From positions 1-47,508 of the forward strand of contig JADJGC010000016.1 of the NCBI GenBank assembly GCA_016708315.1: 47,508 nucleotides of DNA, written 5' to 3'. Every line of letters begins with the position of its first letter. Position 1 is the stretch's first letter. Source of the DNA: a bacterium (lineage in GTDB: Bacteria; Zixibacteria; MSB-5A5; CAIYYT01). Below the pieces are notes generated by a model that saw only the letters and a list, made by a program, of their open reading frames with translations, was not told the origin of the DNA and did not search any database. A program made the position numbers and the translations under genes. This document shows, one piece after another, positions 8,859 to 16,467 of this stretch.

Positions 8859-8948
8859 ACGGGACGATGCTTACGCAACGACCTCCCGTCCAAATCCCCG
8901 GATGTGTGAACTAATATCTTTGAAGCCGTCAGGCCATTACAGCCTGAC
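8859..8948 (-). promoter_or_regulatory. Structured leader upstream of rpsB (two hairpins)
   Basis: Read on the minus strand, a first hairpin at 8948-8928 has a perfect 7-base stem (GTCAGGC with GCCTGAC) and no following T-run, so it is not an ordinary terminator. A second at 8889-8859 has ACGGGA paired with TCCCGT, a three-base bulge, then CGTTGC opposite GCATCG (one T-T mismatch) closed by a GTAA tetraloop of the GNRA type. This lies 50 bases before the rpsB start. Ribosomal protein genes are often controlled by such leaders, and S2 leaders are known in other phyla. Homology to those is untested. Confidence 0.45.
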
Positions 8949-8976
8949 GACACAAAGTTCGAAAGTAACGTCCTGA

Positions 8977-9369
8977 TTAACGCTTGGAGAACTGGAAGCG
9001 CTTGCGGGCCTTGGGCTGGCCATACTTTTTGCGCTCGACCATTCGCGGATCGCGCGTCAACATACCGGCCAGTTTGAGCGGTTTGCGCAAATCCGGATTA
9101 AACGCCGACAACGCGCGCGCCAAGGCATGACGAATCGCACCTGCTTGACCGGACAATCCGCCGCCCGAAGCAGCAACGATCACGTCGAAGCGGCCGCTCA
9201 TGTTGGTAATCTTCATTGGCTCGGAAGCGTGCGATCCCAACGATTCGCGCGTCAAATAGCCAACAAGATCCTTGCCGTTGACGATCCACTTTCCGTTGCC
9301 GGGAGCGAGCCAAAGACTGGCGGTGGCGTTTTTACGTCTGCCGGTGGCGTGAATTTTTTCCTGTGACAT
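8977..9369 (-). CDS. rpsI: 30S ribosomal protein S9
   Basis: Small-subunit protein whose C-terminal tail reaches the P-site tRNA. The family signature is present (GGGLSGQAGAIRHALARAL), as is the basic tail ending in FQFSKR. The start is taken as ATG at 9369 (MSQEKIHATGRRK, 130 residues), which has an AAAGG ribosome-binding sequence at a suitable distance, instead of the TTG codons just upstream. It follows rplM by 22 bases. Confidence 0.97.
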   Translation of the reverse strand: MSQEKIHATGRRKNATASLWLAPGNGKWIVNGKDLVGYLTRESLGSHASEPMKITNMSGRFDVIVAASGGGLSGQAGAIRHALARALSAFNPDLRKPLKLAGMLTRDPRMVERKKYGQPKARKRFQFSKR

Positions 9370-9391
9370 CAACAACCTTTCAGGTCAGAAA

Positions 9392-9826
9392 CTATTTCAA
9401 TTCCAGGGCATCAGGCATCTGGGCAGCATGCGGATGCGCCGCGCCGCGATAGACCTTGAGCTTCTTAATCATTTTGCGACCAAGCGGACCTTTGGGAAGC
9501 ATTCCCCATACGGCGCCGCGGATGATCCGTTCCGGATTGGCGTGGATCGCCTTGCCGAATGTTGTCTGGCGATGGCCACCCGGATAGAGGGTGTTCCAAT
9601 GCCAAGTCTTCTCCAACTCCTTCTTGGGAGTTGAAAGCCGAACCTTATCGGCGTTAATTACGACCACGAAATCGCCGCAGTCGAGGAACGGCGTGTAGCT
9701 CGGCTTGGTCTTGCCCATAAGGATACGGGCGATTTGAGCCGCCTGCCGTCCGAGAATTTTTCCGTTGACGTCGACGACATGCCATTTGCGGTCAATCGCG
9801 TCAACTTTGGGGATATACGTCTTCAC
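9392..9826 (-). CDS. rplM: 50S ribosomal protein L13
   Basis: Early-assembly large-subunit protein. The sequence is typical throughout, including DVNGKILGRQAAQIARILMG, YTPFLDCGDFVVVINADKV and the signature near RGAVWGMLPKGPLGRKM. The start is GTG at 9826 (KTYIPKVDAIDRKWHVVD follows), preceded by GAGGAG at good spacing. This gives 144 residues, the family norm, whereas upstream in-frame codons would add non-conserved sequence. First gene of the long operon to cdsA. Confidence 0.97.
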   Translation of the reverse strand: MKTYIPKVDAIDRKWHVVDVNGKILGRQAAQIARILMGKTKPSYTPFLDCGDFVVVINADKVRLSTPKKELEKTWHWNTLYPGGHRQTTFGKAIHANPERIIRGAVWGMLPKGPLGRKMIKKLKVYRGAAHPHAAQMPDALELK

Positions 9827-9864
9827 TAACAACTCCTCAAAATTCGTCACAATACAAGACCCGC

Positions 9865-9892
9865 AAAATACGAAACGGGAACCGTTTGTCAA
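9865..9892 (-). promoter_or_regulatory. Promoter of the rplM-cdsA operon
   Basis: TTGACA (9892-9887) and TATTTT (9870-9865) are separated by 16 bases, about 40 bases before the rplM start. The spacer holds a small inverted repeat (AAACG...CGTTT). This is the strongest promoter-like sequence in the window, as expected for ribosomal protein genes. Confidence 0.7.
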
Positions 9893-10046
9893 GGGGTGCG
9901 TGACATTTTTTTACGCTATTGGGAGACAATTGGTTGGGGAAGAGATTCAGGACCCTCAAGCTCGGATTAGGTCGAAATCACGAATTCCGATTAATCAGAA
10001 ACAGCCCGAGGACTCCCAAAAAGGGTCTTAGCCTACGAACCCAAAC

Positions 10047-10077
10047 AAAAAAAGCGCCCGTCGTGTTCGGCGGGCGC
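10047..10077 (-). terminator. Rho-independent terminator of the surface-protein locus
   Basis: On the minus strand a GC-rich 7-base stem (GCGCCCG with CGGGCGC, 10-base loop) is followed immediately by seven T residues. It sits 26 bases past the stop of the dockerin gene and before the rplM promoter, so it insulates the two units. Confidence 0.85.
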
Positions 10078-10102
10078 GATTTTGATCTTGAATCGTATTC
10101 GA

Positions 10103-10714
10103 CTACGGGCAATTTGCGCAAGGAGCCGGACCGGCCGCAAAGATGTAGTTCACCATATAAACGACATCGGAAATGTCCACCGAAGATGTGCAGTTCACGT
10201 CCGCCGATTCTACTGGATCTGGCGCCGTTCCAGAGGCAAAAATGTAGTTAACCAGAAAAACGACGTCGGCAATATCAAATTGGCCGCTCGAGTTGACATC
10301 GCCGCAAAGATAGTCGCTTCCAAAATTCTGCCAGAAACCGGCATTAAGAGCAAAATTCGGCGATGTAGACTCGCCTGCAATCGCTTGCCCAATGGTTCCG
10401 TTGAGAATGAAGCTCGCCGAACTCATCGGTCCGCCGCCTGAAGCGATAACATCCCAATTAATCTCCTCACCGGCGCGCGGAGCATTTGGTGACTGAGCGT
10501 CCGGATTGCTTTCAGGATTGATGATTCCCGCAGAGGCCGCAGCCTCGGCGGCAACTGTGGAATTCGGATTGGTCGGCTTTACGGGAACCGTGGTCGTAGC
10601 CGCTGGGGAAGCTTTCTTGGTTGTGGCTTTGGCCGGAGTCTTGGCGGCAAATGCGCCCGTCGCAAGCACCAAGATACAAGCAACAGCCAATAATTTAATG
10701 TACATCAATTTCAT
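10103..10714 (-). CDS. Secreted protein with C-terminal dockerin-type repeats
   Basis: A 203-residue exported protein. Residues 1-23 are a signal peptide (ending GAFAA), followed by an Ala/Thr/Pro-rich linker to about residue 80. A short beta module with IASGGGPMSSASFILNGTIG lies near 90-130, a motif seen in many FCB-group secreted proteins. The C-terminus has two dockerin type I-like calcium-loop repeats, DVNSSGQFDIADVVFLVNYI and DVNCTSSVDISDVVYMVNYI. No cohesin gene is visible here, so the repeats may act as surface-attachment or stabilising modules, not in a cellulosome. It is the last gene of the locus, with its own promoter upstream and a strong terminator downstream. Confidence 0.82.
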   Translation of the reverse strand: MKLMYIKLLAVACILVLATGAFAAKTPAKATTKKASPAATTTVPVKPTNPNSTVAAEAAASAGIINPESNPDAQSPNAPRAGEEINWDVIASGGGPMSSASFILNGTIGQAIAGESTSPNFALNAGFWQNFGSDYLCGDVNSSGQFDIADVVFLVNYIFASGTAPDPVESADVNCTSSVDISDVVYMVNYIFAAGPAPCANCP

Positions 10715-10740
10715 ATCATTGCCTCGCTGGATTATCGATA

Positions 10741-10768
10741 AATATAGTACTCAATCGAAAAATCGCAA
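10741..10768 (-). promoter_or_regulatory. Promoter of the dockerin gene
   Basis: TTGCGA (10768-10763) and TATATT (10746-10741), spaced 16 bases, lie about 27 bases before the ATG. A small hairpin (AGCAC...GTGCT) just upstream could be a weak terminator for the preceding gene. Confidence 0.5.
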
Positions 10769-10784
10769 GCACTAATTGTGCTGA

Positions 10785-12683
10785 TTACTCCTCTGGATGA
10801 TCCGTATTTGCTGTCCTCGAAGTCTTTGGTGCAGACTTCGCCAATTCTTCCGAAATGAGGAAGTCTACTCCGCGCTCAACAGGATGTCCAAACGATTCCG
10901 GATGCAAGTATCTCCCGCGCTGTTCTGCGGGTTTGAGCGATTCATTAATCAAGCGGTGCGACTTTGCGAAGTTGTCGCTGCGCTCTCCGGTAATCTCCCA
11001 GGAAACCTTGATATTCGGCTTGTCTGTCTTGATGCTAAACTGGTTGCCTGTGACTTCATTGCCGATGATTGCCTGGGCAAACTCGCCGATGACGGTCAGC
11101 TGATAGCTGAAATTGGCCGCAATTGCCGCAAAATATGCAGGTAGGGTAACAACTGCCGCGCCGGAAGCATCAGTCGTCACGTTGCCGGAAGTCTTGACAA
11201 GCATTTCCGGCGAGTCGATGCCGGACAGCAATAGATTCTGGTTTTCCGGGTCGAGAGGATGGTCGATCTTGGTGATTTTCGCCGGCATATAAACTGTACC
11301 GCCGACATTAACATCGCCGGTGAAGAAGCCGGACCAATCCGTGCCGTTGCTATAAGCATGACCATAAATCGCATAGCCGGTACCGTCGTTGTTGCCGACT
11401 GTGCCGGAAAGTCCGTATGCGTTACCACCGTTTGCAACGACCAGAGTGTTCACTCCAATCGATGACGAACTTGCCGTATTGTCGTGAACATAAGAGTAGA
11501 AACCGGTCCCGGTCTGATTGCCGGTTACCTCGGCATAAACTCCGTATCCACTTGTGGCATCCGTAGCCAATGCGCGCAGACCATAAGCAGCAGCTCCGTA
11601 AGTTGCTTGAGCATCAAGTCCAGTGCTGATACCGCCCGAATTGGTGGCCGTCCTTCCCCGGCCGATCACTCTGGCACCGTGTCGCTCGGCACCATCCGAG
11701 ATTCCGAGTCCATAAAGGCCAATAACATTGCCGGAATTGGCTGCGCCTGCTGTTGCACCAGAAGCCCGTCCGTACACCGCATATACAGTGCCCGTTGAAA
11801 GATTGTCCAGATCGTTGAAGATTCCATATCTCGTTGACGTCGTAGAGACTTGTCGATCGAGAATTAATAGGTATGTTGACGACGGGCTCAATGAAGAAGA
11901 ACCAATCCTTACCCCATTATTGTCAATGCGCATCGTGCTGTCGCCAAAATAAACCGACCCGTCGAAAGTTTTCTGTGCGGTCACGATTTGCGCTGTAGTC
12001 AGATTCATCGCTGTGCCGGCAATCTTGGTGGTCGCGATGGCAGCCGAGCCAGAGATATCCTCATTCAAGATCGTGCCATTGAGAATATTCTTGGAGGCAA
12101 CACCGGCAGTGTCGAGATAGAGGTTCACGGTACCGGAGCTTCCACCTCCGGCAAGCCCCTCACCAGCTGTCACGCCGGTGATATCACCAGTGCCGACATT
12201 GTCCGTGCCATCGGCAAATCCGGCTGGAACCCCGGTTAAGTTCGCCCAATTCAGATAGAACGAAGGCGCTTGCCCATTCAGGCTGTCGGCATCAGCAGAT
12301 TCATCAGCGCGAAGTGCAAACGCACTGGTAGCTATCTGGCGCCGTGGTGTCAACTCGGCAGCGCCATCAATAGAGATTCCAAGATAACGAACTGGCCCAG
12401 TGAAGTGGCTGGCAGTTAAGGGCGAAATTGTACCTAATAAAAGCGAGTACAATCCGTCAGTCACGACGACATCAGCGTGGATTTCATTCCATAAGGGCGC
12501 GCCGCCGCCGGCAATATCGTACAGGCTGAATGTCAAGTCGTACGTACCGTTCAAGGCAATGCCTTCGGATGAAGTTATGTAACCCTGATGACTGATAATT
12601 TGAGGCGAATTGGCGGTTGCAGATGCAAGTGCAAGGAGAACAAGCGTAGCGACCGCCAACCAGTGTTTTAGCTGGCGAATCAT
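10785..12683 (-). CDS. Secreted fibre-like surface protein, paralogue 1
   Basis: 632 residues with a signal peptide (cleavage near ATA/NSPQ). Three regions are visible. The N-terminal module (about 28-125) begins IISHQGYITSSEG, contains TFSLYDIAGGGAPLWNE and ends in PRRQIATSAFALRA. The central region (150-430) is rich in Gly, Ser and Thr with recurring YG(V/L) units, as in phage tail fibres. The C-terminal module opens with ITKIDHPLDPENQNLLLSG and continues through FSYQLTVIGEFAQAIIGNEV. The first and last modules are shared with the paralogues upstream, while the middle is diverged. Probably a homo-oligomeric surface or extracellular fibre; function unknown. Its own promoter-like sequence suggests it can be expressed apart from the rest. 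Confidence 0.8.
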   Translation of the reverse strand: MIRQLKHWLAVATLVLLALASATANSPQIISHQGYITSSEGIALNGTYDLTFSLYDIAGGGAPLWNEIHADVVVTDGLYSLLLGTISPLTASHFTGPVRYLGISIDGAAELTPRRQIATSAFALRADESADADSLNGQAPSFYLNWANLTGVPAGFADGTDNVGTGDITGVTAGEGLAGGGSSGTVNLYLDTAGVASKNILNGTILNEDISGSAAIATTKIAGTAMNLTTAQIVTAQKTFDGSVYFGDSTMRIDNNGVRIGSSSLSPSSTYLLILDRQVSTTSTRYGIFNDLDNLSTGTVYAVYGRASGATAGAANSGNVIGLYGLGISDGAERHGARVIGRGRTATNSGGISTGLDAQATYGAAAYGLRALATDATSGYGVYAEVTGNQTGTGFYSYVHDNTASSSSIGVNTLVVANGGNAYGLSGTVGNNDGTGYAIYGHAYSNGTDWSGFFTGDVNVGGTVYMPAKITKIDHPLDPENQNLLLSGIDSPEMLVKTSGNVTTDASGAAVVTLPAYFAAIAANFSYQLTVIGEFAQAIIGNEVTGNQFSIKTDKPNIKVSWEITGERSDNFAKSHRLINESLKPAEQRGRYLHPESFGHPVERGVDFLISEELAKSAPKTSRTANTDHPEE

Positions 12684-12726
12684 GGCATACTCCGGTAAGA
12701 AGTCTGGAATTAGAATTACCGCTATC

Positions 12727-12754
12727 AGTATGCTTAATTAGACAAAAAAGTCAA
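12727..12754 (-). promoter_or_regulatory. Promoter of fibre-like paralogue 1
   Basis: TTGACT (12754-12749) and CATACT (12732-12727), 16 bases apart, lie 44 bases before the ATG at 12683. They are in the 140-base gap after paralogue 2. Confidence 0.5.
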
Positions 12755-12823
12755 TGATTTATTCGGACTGCAAAGTGATTCGAAATCGATTTACGGCGAT
12801 TTTCTCAGCGAATCTGATTGCCG

Positions 12824-14452
12824 TTACTGTTTGCGATCAACCGGCTGAGACTTGACCACGATATCGTCAAAGCTGCCCATCAAGCCTCTCTCGGCGCCGA
12901 ATCCGTAAAGCTCAGGATGAAGGTATTTGCCGACTTCATGCGTTGCTTTCGCTTCCTGGACAACTACTCGATGTGCTTGCGAATAGCGGTCCTGCCTGAT
13001 CCCAGTGACTTGCCACGAAACCTTGACGTTTGGTTTGTCGGTCTTAATGGTGAAGCTATTGTTCTCGATTTCACTTGATACAATTGCCTGAGCGAACTGT
13101 CCTACCACTGTTAGCTGATAGCGGAAGTCGCTGTTGACTGCCATGAAATACTCCGGCATAGAAACAACCGCGTCGCCGTTTTGGTCTGTCGTCGCGTTGC
13201 CGGTGTAGACGTTAATCATCTCTGGAGATTGGACATCGGATTGCTGGAGGTACTTGTTTTCCGGATCTAGGGGATGGTCAATGCGACTTATCTTAACCGG
13301 ACTGAAGACCGTACCCGTGACGTTGACATCGCCGGAGAAATAGCCGGCCCAATTGCTAATGCTGTTGTCTCCAGCGCTGCCATAAACACCGTAACCGGTC
13401 CCGCCGTTTTCCAGCGCTCTTCCGACTATACCAAAACCGCTGCCGGAATTCTGGTAGGCAAGGCCGTCAATTGCGCGCCCTGAAGTTATGTTTCCTTCGG
13501 CGAGGCCCTTAACGCCGTAGCCGTCGGAGCAGTTGCTGGCTTCACCAAAAATCCCGTAGGGCGTTCCGCCGCCGCCGCTAACACTGCCTTTGACGCCGAT
13601 GATGCTGAAACCGGTGCTGACTTCGCCATGCACACCGACCTTTGTGCCAATTTCCCCCACGACTGTCCCGTAGACACCAACGTTCGATGTCGCTGCCGAT
13701 GCCGTGCCGGCTACTCCGATAGCGAGCGTACCAGAACCGATTGCAGTCGAGTTAAGTCCGTGTATTTGCCCGGTGCCGGAATTCATCAAGTCAATCTTAA
13801 CACCGTTTGCACTCGCCGCTGTCGCCAACGATCTCTTGAGAGCGAGAACGTCGTCACCAACCGGAGGAGTGTTTCTGCCAATCACGACTTTGTTATCGCT
13901 GACAACCATGGCGCTATCGAGGTAGGTGGTGGTACCTGAGAAACTGTTGTCACCATCTAACGTTAAGGCTGTGCCGGCGATTTTTGTCGGACTGATGTTA
14001 GCAGTCGAACTCACATCAGCATCCGTAATGACTCCGTCTGGTACATCCAACGCGACGTCAGCAGTCTGTGCATGGTGGGCATAAGCAGCGGTTACAATCT
14101 GACGGCGGGGCGACATTTCTGGATCGGCTCCGATCGTCACGCCAAGATAGCGGACCTGCGCGCTAAACAGATCGGCGGGGAGCGATTCCACCGAACCAAG
14201 CAGCACGATGAAGTGGCCCTCATTGACCGCGACGCTTTGCGTTTCTGTCCATAGTGCCGTGCCTTCAGTTGCGACATCATAGATTGCGAAAATCATGTCA
14301 AAAGTTCCATCAAGCGGCGCGCCCTGCGAATCCTGCAACCTGCCCTGATAACTCATCATTGCGGGGACTTCGGCCTGTGCGACGGAAGTCGCAAGCATTG
14401 CCGCCGCAATAAACGAAAGCGCGAACGAGACAATGGTTTTCGGTCTGATCAT
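12824..14452 (-). CDS. Secreted fibre-like surface protein, paralogue 2
   Basis: 542 residues, the shortest paralogue. The signal peptide ends at AQA/EVP. N-terminal module: MMSYQGRLQDSQGAPLDGTF, then FAIYDVATEGTALWTE, VRYLGVTIGADPEMSPRRQI. The middle has repeated GV(Y/H)G and YG(V/I) units that suggest stacked beta strands. The C-terminal module has ISRIDHPLDPENKYLQQSDV and FRYQLTVVGQFAQAIVSSEI. The C-terminal module is close to that of paralogue 3, suggesting a fairly recent duplication. A 161-base gap separates it from paralogue 3; an internal promoter is possible but I do not see a convincing one. Confidence 0.8.
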   Translation of the reverse strand: MIRPKTIVSFALSFIAAAMLATSVAQAEVPAMMSYQGRLQDSQGAPLDGTFDMIFAIYDVATEGTALWTETQSVAVNEGHFIVLLGSVESLPADLFSAQVRYLGVTIGADPEMSPRRQIVTAAYAHHAQTADVALDVPDGVITDADVSSTANISPTKIAGTALTLDGDNSFSGTTTYLDSAMVVSDNKVVIGRNTPPVGDDVLALKRSLATAASANGVKIDLMNSGTGQIHGLNSTAIGSGTLAIGVAGTASAATSNVGVYGTVVGEIGTKVGVHGEVSTGFSIIGVKGSVSGGGGTPYGIFGEASNCSDGYGVKGLAEGNITSGRAIDGLAYQNSGSGFGIVGRALENGGTGYGVYGSAGDNSISNWAGYFSGDVNVTGTVFSPVKISRIDHPLDPENKYLQQSDVQSPEMINVYTGNATTDQNGDAVVSMPEYFMAVNSDFRYQLTVVGQFAQAIVSSEIENNSFTIKTDKPNVKVSWQVTGIRQDRYSQAHRVVVQEAKATHEVGKYLHPELYGFGAERGLMGSFDDIVVKSQPVDRKQ

Positions 14453-14613
14453 GGTGTCATCTCCTTAATAATGAATATGAGTTGGCTGCCGGTGCCGTGA
14501 CCGAAACACACAACTCAGGAGTTACTTGCCCGATTAGTAAACTGCGAAGTACTATCTGTTCTACGCCGCCAGGAACACCGGAGGTGAGAAAATTTGCCGT
14601 TTCATGTATAGTA

Positions 14614-16440
14614 CTATTTCGTCGGGTCTTGTATAGATTTTCTGTTTTTGGCGCCGTTGATTGCGTTCGAATCTTTGAGTGGCTCCGCAATTGCTTTCAT
14701 CGCCGACTCTCTGATTTCTGCTGTCATGCTGCGCCTGTAATCGAATCCATACAGTTCAGGATGAAGATACTTGCCGACTTCATGCGGCAGTTTCATCGGT
14801 TCTGTCGCGATCCGATTTGCCTCGGCGAACTTGTCGTTGCGAATCCCTGTCACTTGCCACGACACCTCGACGTTGGGTGCATCAGATTTGATTCGGAACT
14901 GGTTGTTCGCGATCTTTGAAGCTACAATCGCCTGTGCGAATTGGCCGATTACGGTTAGCTGATAGCGGAAGTCGGTATTCACTACGGAGAAATAGTCGGG
15001 CAGATTCACGACGGCGTCTCCGTTGCCATCCGTAACCACATTCCCGCTGTGGACATTGATCATGTCAGGAGATTGAACATCGCTAAACTGGAGATACTTG
15101 TTCTCCGGGTCGAGCGGATGGTCGATGCGGCTCGCCTTGACCGGGCTGAACACAGTTCCAGTGACATTTACATTGCCGCCGAAGTAGCCCGCCCAATTGT
15201 CAGTTGTGTTAGCCCAGGCCTCACCGTAGACGCCGACTCCCCAGCCGCCTGCAGTCGCTCCACCATAAGTGCCGATGTTGTTTGGGCTGCTGTAGGCATA
15301 ACCGCGCACACCAACACCTTCTACGTTGGCATAGTATGATTGGCCTTCAACGCCAACTGTCTTATTGGCAGACCAAGCATTACCGGTAACGCCGTAGGCC
15401 CAATCGCCATAGGTTGCGTGCGACGATGTCCCAATCGAAACTCCCAGAGCGGATGAGCTTGAAGCCGAGCTGGCGCTGAAGTAGCCGCCGTACCTATAGT
15501 AATTGTTGGAGATTCCTTGAGCCATTATTCCCGTCGTAGGCGCGTCTATTGAGAAAGCAATCGATGACATTCCGTAAACGTCGCCCATTCCAGCGTTCTC
15601 TGCACGCACCTGAAGTGCTCTCATGAATGTTTCGGTCGTGTCAACTACTTGGATGCCCATCGCCAGCCTGCCGGAGTATGGCGTGTACTTGCCGACCGCG
15701 ACGTGTTCGTTCCAGACCGCCATTGTGTTGTTCGAAAACCTGGCAGTATCCGCAAATGTGTTCCTTCCGGTGAATGTCTGCGTCCCCGAAAGTGTCGCTA
15801 CTGTGCCGGCGATTTTGGAAGCCGCAATGTTTGCTGAAGGACTGATATCGGCGTCGACGATCTGTCCGTCGCCAATATGTGTGGATGTTACGCCGCCGCT
15901 GGCGATGGACAGATTCGCTGCACCGGATGCTGCGCCGCCACTCAATCCACCGGAAGCGCTAACTGCCGTGATATCGCCGCCTGAGTTGTCATCAACGCCG
16001 TCGGCGAAGCCAGCGGGCAGATTCTTGATGCCGCTCCAATTCACCGAATCAGCATTCTGACTGACAAAGGCGTATCCCGTCGCGATCATTTGCTGGCGTG
16101 GCGTCATTTCCGGATCGACTCCGATAGTAACTCCCAACCAACGATTGCCGCCGGCGAAGAGACCGTTTGGAAAGGGAAGGTCTTTGCCGAGGATGTAAGT
16201 ATAAAGACCGTTCGTAACTTGCACATTCTGGTAATTGGAGTTCCAGAGAGCAACTCCACCAACGGCAGTGTCGTAGATTTGAAACTTGATCAAGTATGCG
16301 CCGTCGGCGACGGGAGTTCCGGTTGAAGTTGTGATTTGCCCTTGATAACTGATTAACTGCGGTACCGCCGCCGTTGCCAATGAGCTGGCTGCCAAACACA
16401 GCCCGACGGCAATCTTCCAAATAGTTCGAGTACGAGACAT
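14614..16440 (-). CDS. Secreted fibre-like surface protein, paralogue 3
   Basis: 608 residues with a signal peptide ending near ATA/AVPQ. The N-terminal module (ISYQGQITTSTGTP, FQIYDTAVGGVALWNS, WLGVTIGVDPEMTPRQQMIA) is followed by a conserved link, SGIKNLPAGFADGVDD, also seen in paralogue 5. The middle is Gly/Ser/Tyr-rich with many YG and GV units. The C-terminal module has ASRIDHPLDPENKYLQFSDV and FRYQLTVIGQFAQAIVASKI. Only 27 bases separate it from the S74 fibre gene upstream, so the two should be co-transcribed. Surface location is inferred from the signal peptide and composition. Confidence 0.8.
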   Translation of the reverse strand: MSRTRTIWKIAVGLCLAASSLATAAVPQLISYQGQITTSTGTPVADGAYLIKFQIYDTAVGGVALWNSNYQNVQVTNGLYTYILGKDLPFPNGLFAGGNRWLGVTIGVDPEMTPRQQMIATGYAFVSQNADSVNWSGIKNLPAGFADGVDDNSGGDITAVSASGGLSGGAASGAANLSIASGGVTSTHIGDGQIVDADISPSANIAASKIAGTVATLSGTQTFTGRNTFADTARFSNNTMAVWNEHVAVGKYTPYSGRLAMGIQVVDTTETFMRALQVRAENAGMGDVYGMSSIAFSIDAPTTGIMAQGISNNYYRYGGYFSASSASSSSALGVSIGTSSHATYGDWAYGVTGNAWSANKTVGVEGQSYYANVEGVGVRGYAYSSPNNIGTYGGATAGGWGVGVYGEAWANTTDNWAGYFGGNVNVTGTVFSPVKASRIDHPLDPENKYLQFSDVQSPDMINVHSGNVVTDGNGDAVVNLPDYFSVVNTDFRYQLTVIGQFAQAIVASKIANNQFRIKSDAPNVEVSWQVTGIRNDKFAEANRIATEPMKLPHEVGKYLHPELYGFDYRRSMTAEIRESAMKAIAEPLKDSNAINGAKNRKSIQDPTK

Positions 16441-16467
16441 TCTATTCCCTCTATATGCTGCTGAAGT

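Noticed and set aside
14453..14613. Promoter between fibre paralogues 3 and 2
   Set aside because: AT-rich pieces and an ATAGTACTAT palindrome exist but no pair of hexamers with acceptable spacing stood out.
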